DNA of 64,000 nt from Sneathiella sp. HT1-7 (GCF_020731145.1 NZ_JAJFZN010000001.1:930001-994000), one strand, 5' to 3'; shown: positions 18,936-28,325, numbered from the stretch's first letter. Notes: generated from the sequence alone by a model not told the origin. Translations and numbers: made by a program.

Positions 18936-19622
18936 TTGTTTTCTGCAATCAGTAAGGCCATCGCGCAGCTCGACGATAAGGCATTCCGGTCAGTTCTTTT
19001 GAGGGCGCTGGCACTGACCGCCGGTATTTTCATTCTTGTCGGCTTTGGAGCAACGGAGGCTTTCTCCCTTGTTCCCGAATTTGAATATGGCTGGATCAAC
19101 ACGGCGATCAGTTTTCTTGCGGGCCTCGGATTTCTGCTCGGTGGATTTTTTCTGTTTCCGCTGGTGATCAGTGCCCTGATCGGCCTGTTTCTCGACGACA
19201 TCTCCGACGCGGTGGAGAAGAAGCACTATCCCGATGATGAGCCCGCCCATGATGTCCCGGTCCTTTCGAGCATCTGGGATGCGGTTAAATTTCTGGCATT
19301 GGTCATTGTCTGTAATATTATTGTATTGCCGCTTTATTTCATCCCGGTCATCAACCTATTCGTTTATTACCTGCTGAATGGCTACCTGATCTCTCGCGAA
19401 TATTTCCAGATGGTAGCGATCCGTCATCACGACGTGGAGGAAGTAACTCGCCTGCGCAAGACCAACGCATCGGAGCTTTATTTAATGGGAATTGTCATCG
19501 CTTTCTCACTGACCATTCCGATTCTCAATCTGATCGCACCGATCATTGCGACGGCGGCCATGGTCCATCTCTATAAGAAGCGGGCGGGAAGCGTGCCTAA
19601 AAGCCGCGAGCTTGTTACCTGA
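18936..19622 (+). CDS. EI24/CysZ-like inner membrane protein
   Basis: Integral membrane protein of 228 residues with the EI24 domain, also seen in the sulphate transporter CysZ. The start is a TTG at 18936 with AAAAGGG seven bases upstream; no in-frame ATG fits. Four hydrophobic regions are visible (about 27-45, 55-90, 120-150, 185-215), and PVINLFVYYLLNGYLISREYF is the conserved re-entrant part of the family. Sulphate transport is possible but not supported by neighbours. Overlaps the next lipoprotein gene as TGATG. Confidence 0.85.
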   Translation: MFSAISKAIAQLDDKAFRSVLLRALALTAGIFILVGFGATEAFSLVPEFEYGWINTAISFLAGLGFLLGGFFLFPLVISALIGLFLDDISDAVEKKHYPDDEPAHDVPVLSSIWDAVKFLALVIVCNIIVLPLYFIPVINLFVYYLLNGYLISREYFQMVAIRHHDVEEVTRLRKTNASELYLMGIVIAFSLTIPILNLIAPIIATAAMVHLYKKRAGSVPKSRELVT

Positions 19623-20122
19623 TGAAAAGGTTCACGGCGATTTGTGCGGTGCTTTTGTTTGGCCTGTCAGCTTGTGCACAAAGCCCGACGGCCTCTCAGC
19701 CTGAGACTGAGAAGCCAAAGAAAGCCGCGGCAATATTCGCGCCGCAAAAATCCACGTCGAAATCCGTCGTTCCTAAGCCGGCCCTCAAACCGCCGGTCGT
19801 TGCCGCGATTAAGCCCCGCATATTGCTGGAGCCAGCCGTTGTAATCGGCAAAACGTCAACGGAGATAAAAAATGCGTTCGGCGATCCCAACCTGCTGAGG
19901 CAAGATAGTCCGGCGGAAGTCTGGCAGTATCTTGCGCAGGGTTGTGCACTGCATTTATTTTTCTATCCGGGAACCTCCGGGGAGGCGCTTGTCGTCCGGC
20001 ATATTGCCATCAATGGGCGCAGCATTGAAAATTTTTCTGACCTGGATCGTAAGCAATGCTTCAACGATCACCTCAAGGCCGTTGGTGCGGAAGAGACCTT
20101 TGTTGCGAAAAAGGCGTCCTGA
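19622..20122 (+). CDS. Hypothetical lipoprotein
   Basis: Predicted outer- or inner-membrane lipoprotein of 166 residues. Lipobox LSAC puts the lipidated cysteine at residue 18. A proline-, alanine- and lysine-rich linker (about 20-65) precedes a small domain with KTSTEIKNAFGDPNLLRQDSPAEVWQYLAQGCALHLFFYP. That pattern resembles SmpA/BamE-like domains that test a G-x-P turn followed by W-Y, so it may be a distant member; this is inference. It is translationally coupled to the EI24 gene. Confidence 0.82.
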   Translation: MKRFTAICAVLLFGLSACAQSPTASQPETEKPKKAAAIFAPQKSTSKSVVPKPALKPPVVAAIKPRILLEPAVVIGKTSTEIKNAFGDPNLLRQDSPAEVWQYLAQGCALHLFFYPGTSGEALVVRHIAINGRSIENFSDLDRKQCFNDHLKAVGAEETFVAKKAS

Positions 20123-20146
20123 CGGCACATTGGGCCGGCCGAGGCT

Positions 20147-20782
20147 TTACGCGACTGTTTTTCCCTTGTACGCGCAAAGATCAGCGACGATGCAACGATA
20201 GCATTCGGGTTTGCGCGCCTTGCAGATATATCGTCCATGCAGGATCAGCCAGTGATGCGCATGGCGGAGATATTCTTTCGGGATTGCTTTTTCGAGTTTT
20301 TTCTCGACTTCCAGCGGAGTTTTGCCGGGCGCAAGACCTGTGCGATTGCCAAGCCGGAAAAGATGGGTATCTACGGCGATTGTCGGCTGTCCAAAGGCAA
20401 TATTGAGTACGACATTCGCCGTTTTCCGGCCAACGCCTGCCAGTTTTTCAAGTTCTTCACGAGTCTGGGGTACTTCGCTGTTGTGATCGCGTATCAAAGC
20501 CTCACAGAGCTTGATGACGTTCTTCGCCTTGGTTTTATAAAGCCCGATGGTCTTGATATAATCGCGCAGCGTATCCTCGCCGAGGTCAAGAATTTTCTCT
20601 GGCGTGTCGGCAATGGCAAACAGTGGCCCTGTCGCCTTGTTCACCCCGACATCCGTCGCCTGCGCCGAGAGGACCACCGCGACAAGCAATGTGAAGGAGT
20701 TGACATAATTCAACTCCCCTTCCGGTTCGGGATTATTTTCTTCAAGGCGGCGAAAAAATTCGCGGATATCGGCTTTTTTCAT
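20147..20782 (-). CDS. nth: Endonuclease III
   Basis: DNA glycosylase/AP lyase for oxidised pyrimidines, 211 residues. The helix-hairpin-helix carries the catalytic lysine K120 in LAGVGRKTANVV, and the catalytic aspartate is D138 in AVDTHLFRLGNR. The [4Fe-4S] cluster cysteines are C187, C194, C197 and C203 with the canonical 6-2-5 spacing. The start codon directly follows an inverted repeat (20783-20801), which may affect its translation. Divergent to the DUF2244 gene. Confidence 0.98.
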   Translation of the reverse strand: MKKADIREFFRRLEENNPEPEGELNYVNSFTLLVAVVLSAQATDVGVNKATGPLFAIADTPEKILDLGEDTLRDYIKTIGLYKTKAKNVIKLCEALIRDHNSEVPQTREELEKLAGVGRKTANVVLNIAFGQPTIAVDTHLFRLGNRTGLAPGKTPLEVEKKLEKAIPKEYLRHAHHWLILHGRYICKARKPECYRCIVADLCAYKGKTVA

Positions 20783-20801
20783 CCTATGTTATTGGCATAG
20801 G
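20783..20801. repeat. Inverted repeat at the nth start
   Basis: CCTATG at 20783-20788 and CATAGG at 20796-20801 form a perfect six-base inverted repeat with a seven-base spacer. It abuts the nth start codon (20780-20782 on the minus strand), so the only purine-rich bases available as an nth ribosome site are inside the stem. It also lies in the promoter region shared with the divergent DUF2244 gene. It could be an operator or an mRNA hairpin limiting nth translation. Confidence 0.45.
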
Positions 20802-20840
20802 TGGAATTTATGCGCAATAATCAATCTGGAGGATTGAGCG

Positions 20841-21377
20841 ATGCCGACAGTAGATGACAGAATGGAAGAAGATGACGCGCAGACTGGCGCGGAAGGGTCT
20901 TTCTTTATGTCGCTTCATCCGAACCGCAGTCTGTCGCAATCTGGCTTTGTTATCCTGATGAGTAGTGTCGCCCTTATCAGCTTCGTTTCCGGGCTGTTGT
21001 TCCTATCAATGGGCGCTTGGCCGGTTTTTGGTTTTTTTGGACTAGACGCGCTATTGATCTATTACGCTTTCCGGCTCAATTTTCGTGCGGCCCGGCGCTA
21101 TGAGACGATAAAAATTCACAAGGACCTGTTCACTATTACGCGCATTGCGCCCGATGGTGCAGAGAAAATAGAGGCGTTCGATGCCTATTGGTCGCGGACG
21201 ATGATCGAGCGGGGGCAGCTATGTGTGACGAACCGGGGCAAATCCTACGAGATTGGCAATTTCCTCGGTGAGGATGAGAAGATCGAAGTTCAGGGGCTGA
21301 TCGCGACAGCTCTTGATACGTACCGCAAGGGCGGCGTTCTTCAGTCGCCGAGCCCGAGCACGTCCATCATATCGTAA
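20841..21377 (+). CDS. DUF2244 family membrane protein
   Basis: Uncharacterised two-helix membrane protein of 178 residues. A CTGGAGG site precedes ATG 20841. After an acidic N-terminus come LHPNRSLSQSGF, two hydrophobic helices (about 38-58 and 62-78) and a soluble C-terminal domain with RRYETIKIHKDLFTI. These are the DUF2244 hallmarks; DUF2244 genes often lie near nth in Alphaproteobacteria. The last 37 bases overlap the 3' end of dapB on the other strand. Confidence 0.88.
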   Translation: MPTVDDRMEEDDAQTGAEGSFFMSLHPNRSLSQSGFVILMSSVALISFVSGLLFLSMGAWPVFGFFGLDALLIYYAFRLNFRAARRYETIKIHKDLFTITRIAPDGAEKIEAFDAYWSRTMIERGQLCVTNRGKSYEIGNFLGEDEKIEVQGLIATALDTYRKGGVLQSPSPSTSIIS

Positions 21378-22153
21378 TTTCCAGCTGGTTTGTCTTTCGC
21401 CCAGAGCGCCGCACGCACGGCACCACGGGCAAATATGGAACGATCTCCTGCTTTGTGGGTCAACTCGATCCGTTCATTCTCGGCGGCGAAGATCACCGTA
21501 TGATCGCCCACGACATTTCCACCGCGCAACACCGCATAACCGATGTCGCCGCGCTTGCGAGCGCCGGTGATACCGTCCCGGCCGCGATCAGCTACATTGT
21601 TATGCTGGACGCCGCGTCCGGCGGCGGCGGCCTTTCCGAGCAGCAAGGCTGTTCCCGACGGAGCGTCGACTTTGTGATGATGGTGCATCTCAAGGATCTC
21701 GACGTCAAACTCATCATCCAATATGGTGGCGACTTTCCGCGTGAGCTGGGCGAGTAGATTGACACCGAGGCTCATATTCGCACCCTGAACAATCACGGCA
21801 CTGTCACCACAAGCGGTAATTTCCGCCTGCTGTTCATTGCTGAGGCCTGTTGTTCCGATGACAAGGATTTTACCGCTCTTTGCGGCGAGTTTCGCATGCG
21901 CGACAGAGGCGGCGGGCGCAGTAAAATCAATCACCGCATCGGCTTCACCAAAAAGATTTTCTGTGTTCTCAGCAATCAGAATGCCGGAGGGTTCCAACCC
22001 GGCGAGAGCATGGACATCCTTGCCAATGTCTGGGGAACCTGCAGGTTCTGTCCCGCCGCAAATCTCGCAACCTGCGGTTTCGCTCACCTGTTTCACCAGC
22101 ATCCGGCCCATACGGCCTGCCGCGCCAACAATACCAATTTTCAAATCGCTCAT
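21341..22153 (-). CDS. dapB: 4-hydroxy-tetrahydrodipicolinate reductase
   Basis: Reduces hydroxytetrahydrodipicolinate in the diaminopimelate/lysine pathway. 270 residues. N-terminal Rossmann motif GIVGAAGRMGRML binds NAD(P)H; the substrate-binding signature EMHHHHKVDAPSGTALLLG is complete with its catalytic lysine. Its product ultimately supplies LysA, encoded at 41756. The 3' end overlaps the DUF2244 gene by 37 bases. Confidence 0.98.
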   Translation of the reverse strand: MSDLKIGIVGAAGRMGRMLVKQVSETAGCEICGGTEPAGSPDIGKDVHALAGLEPSGILIAENTENLFGEADAVIDFTAPAASVAHAKLAAKSGKILVIGTTGLSNEQQAEITACGDSAVIVQGANMSLGVNLLAQLTRKVATILDDEFDVEILEMHHHHKVDAPSGTALLLGKAAAAGRGVQHNNVADRGRDGITGARKRGDIGYAVLRGGNVVGDHTVIFAAENERIELTHKAGDRSIFARGAVRAALWAKDKPAGNYDMMDVLGLGD

Positions 22154-22234
22154 GTCACAATACCCTTTTTATCGCGCCACAGGATGTAGCACAGTCGGAC
22201 GATTGTGGCGAGATGGTATTGAAGTAGAGGTTCG

Positions 22235-23359
22235 CTAGTCTTTCAGGTCGGCAAGGAAATCCTTAACGCGGGAAAAGAAGCCTTCGGATTCAGGGCTATG
22301 GGCACCCTTGCCCTCTGCCTCGAATTCCTTCAACAACTCCTTTTGGCGTTTGCTTAGATTGACCGGCGTTTCCACGATCGTGTGGATATACATATCGCCA
22401 TGGCTATGGGAATTCATGATCGGCATGCCCTTGCTGCGCAGCCGGAACTTGCGCCCTGACTGGGTGCCTGCGGTAATGCTGACCTTTGCGCGCGCGCCCT
22501 CCAGAGTTGGGACCTCAATATCGCCACCCAGCGCCGCGGTTGTGAGTGGAATGGGAACACGGCAATGTATGTTCTGACCATCGCGCTGGAAAATCCGATG
22601 ATCCGCGACAGTCAGAAAAATATAAAGATCGCCGGGCGGTCCGCCACGCATGCCCGCCTCGCCCTCGCCGGAGAGGCGAATGCGGTTGCCGTCATCGACG
22701 CCGGCCGGAATATTGACTGAAAGGGTTTTTTCCTTGTTCACTCGGCCCTGTCCATGGCAAGTTTTACAAGGGTTCTTGATAACCTGCCCTTGCCCCTGAC
22801 AGGTTGGGCAGGTCCGCTCTATGGTGAAGAAGCCTTGCTGCGCACGGATTTTGCCCATTCCCTGACAGGTATCGCAGGCTGCCGGTTCTGATCCAGCTTC
22901 CGCGCCCGACCCGTCACAGCTTTCACAAGGTGCGGTTGTCGGGATTTTCAGTTCCATTTTTTTGCCGTGATAGGCATCTTCAAGGGAGATTTCGAGGTTA
23001 TAGCGCAGGTCAGATCCACGTGGGGCGCGGCTGCGGCCACTTTGCTGGCCGCCCATAAAATCGCCGAACAGGTCTTCGAAAATATCGCTGAACCCGCCGC
23101 CAAAGCCCTGAGCGCCACCGGGGCCGCCACCATTTTCAAAGGCGGCATGACCATATTGGTCGTAGGCACTGCGCTTTTGCGGATCTTTTAAAATTTCGTA
23201 GGCTTCATTGACTTCCTTGAAGGCGGCTTCTGCACTGCTATCACCGGGGTTGCGGTCCGGATGATATTGCATCGCCTTCTTGCGATAGGCGGATTTTATC
23301 ACAGTGGCGTCAGCATTGCTTTCCACCTCAAGTATTTCGTAATAATCGCGTTTGGCCAT
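22235..23359 (-). CDS. dnaJ: Chaperone protein DnaJ
   Basis: Hsp40 co-chaperone that stimulates DnaK ATPase. 374 residues from ATG 23359; a TTG three codons upstream is an alternative. J domain at 1-70 with HPD in QYHPDRNPG; a glycine/phenylalanine-rich stretch [22 protein letters not shown] follows; then the zinc-binding region with four CxxCxGxG repeats ([32 protein letters not shown]), and the C-terminal peptide-binding domains. Downstream of dnaK, with a hairpin in the gap. Confidence 0.99.
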   Translation of the reverse strand: MAKRDYYEILEVESNADATVIKSAYRKKAMQYHPDRNPGDSSAEAAFKEVNEAYEILKDPQKRSAYDQYGHAAFENGGGPGGAQGFGGGFSDIFEDLFGDFMGGQQSGRSRAPRGSDLRYNLEISLEDAYHGKKMELKIPTTAPCESCDGSGAEAGSEPAACDTCQGMGKIRAQQGFFTIERTCPTCQGQGQVIKNPCKTCHGQGRVNKEKTLSVNIPAGVDDGNRIRLSGEGEAGMRGGPPGDLYIFLTVADHRIFQRDGQNIHCRVPIPLTTAALGGDIEVPTLEGARAKVSITAGTQSGRKFRLRSKGMPIMNSHSHGDMYIHTIVETPVNLSKRQKELLKEFEAEGKGAHSPESEGFFSRVKDFLADLKD

Positions 23360-23382
23360 TAGTATCAATCACTTAACGAATG

Positions 23383-23415
23383 CCGCCTCGATCCGGATTT
23401 TTGGGACCGAGGCGG
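23383..23415 (-). other. dnaK-dnaJ intergenic mRNA hairpin
   Basis: On the minus strand, CCGCCTCGGTCC pairs with GGATCGAGGCGG around a nine-base loop, giving a 12-pair stem whose only imperfect position is a G-U wobble. On the plus strand the same position is an A-C mismatch, so full pairing occurs only in the dnaKJ transcript. No T tract follows and the dnaJ start is about 25 bases downstream. It probably causes processing, 3' protection of the dnaK mRNA or partial attenuation, lowering DnaJ relative to DnaK. Confidence 0.65.
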
Positions 23416-23460
23416 TATGTTTGGAAGACAGGATTTTAGCGGTTTTCCTCTAATAAATCC

Positions 23461-25380
23461 TTATTTGTCTTTTTTATCTTCGTCGACCTCTTCGAAGTCA
23501 GCGTCGACGACATCATCATCGGAGGCTTCGCCTTGTTCCTGGCCTTCGGCACTCGCTTCGCCCGTCTCTCCACCCTCTTGCGATTGAGCATAGAGTGCTT
23601 CACCGAGCTTCATCGACGCTGCCTGTAACGCTTCCATCTTGGCCTTGATGGCCTCGACGTCGTCGGCTTCCTTGGCTTCTTTCAGCTCTTCGAGTGCAGT
23701 TTGGATCGGCGCCTTGACGTCGTCGCCTACTTTATCACCGGCCTCTTCAAGGGTTTTCTCCGTCGCGTGAACAAGGCTATCGGCCTGGTTCAAGACTTCG
23801 ACTTTTTCCTTGCGGGCCTTGTCTTCGGCGGCATGCTCTTCGGCGTCCTTGACCATTTGGTCGATATCAGATTCGCTCAAACCACTGGAGGCTTGAATCT
23901 GGATCTTCTGTTCCCGACCCGTGCCCTTGTCTTTCGCCGAAACATTGACGATACCGTTCGCATCAATATCGAAGGTCACCTCGATCTGAGGCACACCACG
24001 CGGTGCCGACGGGATCTCGGTCAGGTCGAAGTTGCCAAGCAACTTGTTGTCGGCCGCCATCTCGCGCTCACCCTGGAACACCCGGATGGTCACGGCCTGC
24101 TGGTTGTCTTCGGCAGTTGAGAAAGTCTGGCTCTTCTTCGTCGGGATCGTTGTATTCCGGTCGATGAGACGGGTAAAGACACCTCCCAGCGTTTCGATAC
24201 CGAGGGAAAGCGGTGTCACGTCGAGCAGCAGAACGTCTTTCACGTCACCCTGTAGAACGCCTGCCTGAATGGCGGCACCAATAGCGACCACTTCGTCTGG
24301 GTTCACGCCCTTGTGGGGTTCGCGACCAAAGAAGTTTTTAACGGTTTCGATAACCTGCGGCATACGGCTCATGCCGCCAACGAGAATGACTTCGTCGATT
24401 TCGCCTTTTTGCATTCCAGCGTCTTTCAGCGCTTTCTCACAGGGAGCGAGCGTGCGCTTGACCAGATCTTCGACTAGACGTTCGAACTGTGACCGGGTCA
24501 GTTTGAGCTGCATATGCTTCGGGCCGGAGGCATCCGCCGTGATAAAGGGCAGGTTAATTTCCGTTGACTGGGAGGATGACAGCTCAATCTTCGCTTTTTC
24601 GGCGGCTTCCTTCAGGCGCTGCAATGCCATCTTGTCAGAGCGCAGGTCAATGCCCTGCTCCTTCTTGAACTCATCGGCGAGATAGTCGACCAGTTTCAGG
24701 TCGAAGTCTTCACCACCGAGGAAAGTATCTCCATTTGTGGAGCGCACTTCAAAGACGCCATCACCGATCTCAAGGATGGATACGTCAAACGTACCACCAC
24801 CCAGGTCATAAACCGCAACGGTCTGGTTCGCTTTGTCCATGCCGTATGCAAGGGCCGCGGCTGTTGGCTCGTTGATAATACGCAGGACTTCAAGGCCGGC
24901 GATCTTGCCTGCATCCTTGGTTGCCTGACGCTGCGCGTCGTTGAAATAGGCAGGAACCGTAATTACGGCCTGACTAACGGTTTCACCAAGATAGCTTTCT
25001 GCTGTTTCCTTCATTTTCTGAAGAATGAAGGCTGAAATCTGGCTTGGGGAGTATTTCTCGCCGCGGGATTCGACCCAGGCGTCGCCATTGTCGGCCTTGA
25101 CGATCTCGTAAGGGACCATCGCTTTATCTTTTTGAGTAGTTTTATCGTCGAACCGGCGACCGATAAGCCGCTTGATCGCGAAGAAGGTATCTTGCGGGTT
25201 TGTCACCGCCTGACGCTTGGCGGATTGTCCGACGAGCTTTTCGCCGTCTTCCGTAAAGGCGACCATTGATGGAGTCGTCCGCGCGCCTTCTGAATTCTCA
25301 ATGACCTTTGCATTCTTGCCATCCATAACGGCGATGCAGGAGTTGGTCGTTCCCAAGTCAATTCCGATTACTTTAGCCAT
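23461..25380 (-). CDS. dnaK: Chaperone protein DnaK (Hsp70)
   Basis: Main Hsp70 chaperone. 639 residues from the second of two adjacent ATGs; AGAGGA sits four bases before it and only one base before the first. The nucleotide-binding domain begins [14 protein letters not shown] and contains the phosphate-binding [13 protein letters not shown] and GGMSRMPQV. The linker [19 protein letters not shown] leads into the substrate-binding domain, and the C-terminus ends acidic-lysine ([10 protein letters not shown]), as expected for co-chaperone contact. Confidence 0.99.
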   Translation of the reverse strand: MAKVIGIDLGTTNSCIAVMDGKNAKVIENSEGARTTPSMVAFTEDGEKLVGQSAKRQAVTNPQDTFFAIKRLIGRRFDDKTTQKDKAMVPYEIVKADNGDAWVESRGEKYSPSQISAFILQKMKETAESYLGETVSQAVITVPAYFNDAQRQATKDAGKIAGLEVLRIINEPTAAALAYGMDKANQTVAVYDLGGGTFDVSILEIGDGVFEVRSTNGDTFLGGEDFDLKLVDYLADEFKKEQGIDLRSDKMALQRLKEAAEKAKIELSSSQSTEINLPFITADASGPKHMQLKLTRSQFERLVEDLVKRTLAPCEKALKDAGMQKGEIDEVILVGGMSRMPQVIETVKNFFGREPHKGVNPDEVVAIGAAIQAGVLQGDVKDVLLLDVTPLSLGIETLGGVFTRLIDRNTTIPTKKSQTFSTAEDNQQAVTIRVFQGEREMAADNKLLGNFDLTEIPSAPRGVPQIEVTFDIDANGIVNVSAKDKGTGREQKIQIQASSGLSESDIDQMVKDAEEHAAEDKARKEKVEVLNQADSLVHATEKTLEEAGDKVGDDVKAPIQTALEELKEAKEADDVEAIKAKMEALQAASMKLGEALYAQSQEGGETGEASAEGQEQGEASDDDVVDADFEEVDEDKKDK

Positions 25381-25468
25381 CATATCCTCTTTAATATTGG
25401 CAGATCAAAATAGCCAACTTATGCACCATAGTGATCCCCAGGATTTAAAACGTGTAAGTCTGTTGCCG

Positions 25469-25500
25469 TGTATATAAGTTCGAAACAAATTCAGTGCAAG
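25469..25500 (-). promoter_or_regulatory. Heat-shock (RpoH) promoter of dnaK
   Basis: On the minus strand CTTG (25500-25497) is followed after 18 bases by CTTATATACA (25478-25469). This fits the alphaproteobacterial heat-shock consensus CTTG-N17/18-CYTATNTNNG in every specified position except the last. Transcription would begin about 80 bases before the dnaK ATG. No CIRCE element is visible here, so dnaK is probably under RpoH and not direct HrcA control. Confidence 0.72.
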
Positions 25501-25661
25501 GGCCGGAGTGGCCGTGCATGGACATAAAGTTAAATTTGCGAAAAGTCGAAGCGGCCCAAAATGGCGGTATGTCTGCCATGCTTAATCCTCACTTTACCTT
25601 GTCACCGGGCTCTGATACGAGCAATAGAAGATATAATCAAAGATCATAACAGGGAATCCGT

Positions 25662-26621
25662 GTGACGTCCGAACCACCCAGCCGCGGCAATCGCGCTGCC
25701 TCCAGCTTATTTTCGCCGGATGAAACCCGCGGACTATTGAGTGCGTTTGGCGCCTTCCTCGTCTGGGGCTGGTCGCCGGTGTATTTTAAATGGCTCTCGC
25801 ATGTTTCGCCGATAGAGATTATTTCCCATCGTATCATCTGGTCTTCGGTGCTGGTTCTGTTGCTAATTGCATCAACCCGCAAAATCGGCCAGCTTTTGGA
25901 AATCTACCGGGATCCGCGCCGGCTTTACGTCTTTGTGCTGACCACAGTGCTTATTGGAGGTAACTGGTTGACTTTCGTCTGGGCTATATCCAACGATCGC
26001 ATTTTGGAAGGAAGTCTCGGTTATTATATTAATCCTCTGGTTAATATCGTGCTTGGCATGATTTTTCTGGGTGAGCGGGTCAATAAATGGCAGACGGTGT
26101 CTATTTTATGTGCTGTCGCGGCGGTAACCATCCTGACGATACAGGTTGGCTATCTGCCTTGGATTGCCCTTGTTCTCGCATTTTCCTTCGGGTTTTATGC
26201 CCTGCTTCGCAAGAAGGCCGGTGCGGACAGCGCCGTTGGACTGGTTGTCGAAACAACCTTGTTGTTTCCAGTGGCGCTCGGGTTTCTGCTTTATTTGACG
26301 TTTACTGCGGATCCCGCGACCTCAACGGAAACGCCAACAGGGTTTCTGTTTGATACGAACACTTTACTGTTGCTGATCGGGACAGGCGTGGTGACGGCAA
26401 CACCGCTTATTCTTTTCACGACTGCGGCAAAATACCTGAAATTCACAACGATCGGCATATTGCAGTATCTCTCGCCGACCATGCATGTTTTTATCGCGAT
26501 ATATCTTTACAATGAACCGTTCGATCAGTCGCGGCTGTTTGCCTTTGCACTGATCTGGCTTGGATTGATTATTTACAGTGTGGATGGCTACCGGGGGCGG
26601 CGTCGCCCCGCGGCACAATAA
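25662..26621 (+). CDS. rarD: RarD family EamA transporter
   Basis: Inner-membrane drug/metabolite exporter of 319 residues with about ten hydrophobic helices. The start is GTG 25662 with CAGGGAA about six bases upstream. The RarD-specific opening GAFLVWGWSPVYFKWL, then EIISHRIIWS, WLTFVWAISNDRILEGSLGYYINPL and the PLILFTTAAKYLKFTTIGILQYLSP segment are all present. Substrate unknown. It lies between dnaK and grpE but faces the other way and is not part of the chaperone operon. Confidence 0.93.
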   Translation: MTSEPPSRGNRAASSLFSPDETRGLLSAFGAFLVWGWSPVYFKWLSHVSPIEIISHRIIWSSVLVLLLIASTRKIGQLLEIYRDPRRLYVFVLTTVLIGGNWLTFVWAISNDRILEGSLGYYINPLVNIVLGMIFLGERVNKWQTVSILCAVAAVTILTIQVGYLPWIALVLAFSFGFYALLRKKAGADSAVGLVVETTLLFPVALGFLLYLTFTADPATSTETPTGFLFDTNTLLLLIGTGVVTATPLILFTTAAKYLKFTTIGILQYLSPTMHVFIAIYLYNEPFDQSRLFAFALIWLGLIIYSVDGYRGRRRPAAQ

Positions 26622-26645
26622 GGTGTAACTTCTCGGCTACACCTT
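26620..26645. terminator. Weak hairpin between convergent rarD and grpE
   Basis: AAGGTGTA at 26620-26627 pairs with TACACCTT at 26638-26645 around a ten-base loop, spanning the rarD stop and the grpE stop. Neither side has a good T tract, so at most it is an inefficient bidirectional terminator or a 3' stabilising stem. Confidence 0.35.
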
Positions 26646-27284
26646 CTCATCGACATGGGCGTCGGTGCGTTTCTGGCCGCCCTTTGACACCCCGACCATG
26701 GCCGGACGCAGGAGTCGGTCAGCAATTACGAAGCCAGCCTGTGTCACCTGAAGGATGGTTCCCGATGGCACGGAAGGGTCTTCAATCTCATACATTGCCT
26801 GGTGCAGGTTCGGATCGAATTTTTCGCCTTTGGGATCGATTCTCCGGATTTGGTGTTTTTCCAGCGTGTTGAGAAGCTCTGATTCTGTCATTTCAATGCC
26901 GGGCAATACATTCTTCACATCCGGATTCTCGCGAGCGCTATCAGGAATGCTTTCAATTGCGCGCCGGAGGTTATCGGCAACCCCCAGAATATCACGGGCG
27001 AATTTTGTTACCGCATATGTGTGGGCATCCTGTTTTTCACGCTCTGCTCGGCGGCGCATATTCTCGACATCCGCCATTGCCCGGAGCAATTTGTCTTTTA
27101 AATCGGCTATTTCAGCATCTTTCTCGGCGATGATATCAACTTCGCCTGCTTCTTCGTGCATACCGGTTTCGGGGCTTGCGTCTTCCGCGCCCTGTGCCGA
27201 GGCGTCTGCCGCTGCTTGTGCTTCGTTTTTCATCTTTTCACTCTCCTCCTGATCGTTCAGGGGGGGCTGCTTCTGTTCGTTCAT
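26637..27284 (-). CDS. grpE: Nucleotide exchange factor GrpE
   Basis: Exchanges ADP for ATP on DnaK. 215 residues. An acidic, alanine-rich N-terminus (1-45) is followed by the long coiled-coil helix AEIADLKDKLLRAMADVENMRRRAEREKQDAH and the C-terminal beta domain with HQAMYEIEDPSVPSGTILQVTQAGFVIADRLLRPAMVGVS. TAGGAAG precedes the start by about nine bases. Thirteen bases after hrcA, clearly co-transcribed. Confidence 0.97.
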   Translation of the reverse strand: MNEQKQPPLNDQEESEKMKNEAQAAADASAQGAEDASPETGMHEEAGEVDIIAEKDAEIADLKDKLLRAMADVENMRRRAEREKQDAHTYAVTKFARDILGVADNLRRAIESIPDSARENPDVKNVLPGIEMTESELLNTLEKHQIRRIDPKGEKFDPNLHQAMYEIEDPSVPSGTILQVTQAGFVIADRLLRPAMVGVSKGGQKRTDAHVDEKV

Positions 27285-27296
27285 TCTGTCTGCTTC

Positions 27297-28325
27297 CTAA
27301 TCCAGCAATTTACCGATTACCTTTGCGGTATAATCTACCATCGGAACGATACGCGCATAGTTTAAACGCGAGGGACCAATGACTCCAATGGCGCCAACGA
27401 TCTGTTCCTGACTGTTCTGGTAAGGAGAAATAATCATTGATGTGCCTGAAAGCGAGAAAAGATTATTCTCCGACCCAATAAAAATTTTCACGCCGCTTCC
27501 CTGCTCAGCCAGTTCCAGCAGCTTTATCCGCTCTTTCTTGACTTCCAGTGTATCGAACAGGTCCTTGATTTTTTCAAGATCTTCAAGGGCCTGCACATTC
27601 TGAAGTAGGTTGGCGTGACCCCGAACAATGAGCGTCTCCCCACCTCCCCAGCTCGCAATATCATGGGCGATCAAATCCTGTGTTAATTCATCAAGTTGCG
27701 CCTGATGATTGTCGAGTTCACGCTGAATTTCCTGTTTGGTTGCCTGCAAGCTTCGACCGGAAAGTTTTGCATTGAGGTAATTGGCCGCCTCTCGCAGCCC
27801 TGAATCGGTAAGACCCGGCGGCAGTTCAATGGTCCGGTTCTCGACCATGCCATTTGCAGTCACAATAATCACGAGTGCCCGGTCAACTCCAAGCCGCACA
27901 AACTCTATCTGTTTGATTGAGCTATCACTTTTAGGGGCAATCACCAGCGATGCGCAGTTGGACAGGCCAGACAGCATAGAGGAGGCTTCGGTGAGCATTT
28001 CCTCCATGTTTCGTCCATCAACCGCACAGCGGGCCTTGATATCAGACCGTTCTGCCTCGGTCAGGTTGCCAATCTCCAGAATGCCATCGACGAAAAGCCT
28101 GAGGCCTTGTTGTGTCGGCAGGCGCCCAGCCGAGGTATGAGGGGAATAAAGAAGGCCCGCATCGGCGAGATCCGCCATCACGTTGCGGATCGAGGCCGGG
28201 GAGAGGTCCAGCTCGCTGATCCGTGACAGTGTGCGTGAGCCGACGGGCTCCCCGGTTTGCATATAAGTTTCCACTATATGCCGGAAGACATCTCGGCTAC
28301 GGTCGTTAAGTTCCTGTATTGTCAT
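27297..28325 (-). CDS. hrcA: Heat-inducible transcription repressor HrcA
   Basis: DNA-binding repressor of CIRCE-controlled heat-shock genes, 342 residues. Winged-helix N-terminus: YMQTGEPVGSRTLSRISELDLSPASIRNVMADLADAGLLYSPHTSAGRLPT. The GAF-like middle and C-terminal YARIVPMVDYTAKVIGKLLD complete the protein. No CIRCE element occurs upstream of hrcA or dnaK in this window; its targets, typically groESL, must lie elsewhere. First gene of hrcA-grpE. Confidence 0.97.
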   Translation of the reverse strand: MTIQELNDRSRDVFRHIVETYMQTGEPVGSRTLSRISELDLSPASIRNVMADLADAGLLYSPHTSAGRLPTQQGLRLFVDGILEIGNLTEAERSDIKARCAVDGRNMEEMLTEASSMLSGLSNCASLVIAPKSDSSIKQIEFVRLGVDRALVIIVTANGMVENRTIELPPGLTDSGLREAANYLNAKLSGRSLQATKQEIQRELDNHQAQLDELTQDLIAHDIASWGGGETLIVRGHANLLQNVQALEDLEKIKDLFDTLEVKKERIKLLELAEQGSGVKIFIGSENNLFSLSGTSMIISPYQNSQEQIVGAIGVIGPSRLNYARIVPMVDYTAKVIGKLLD

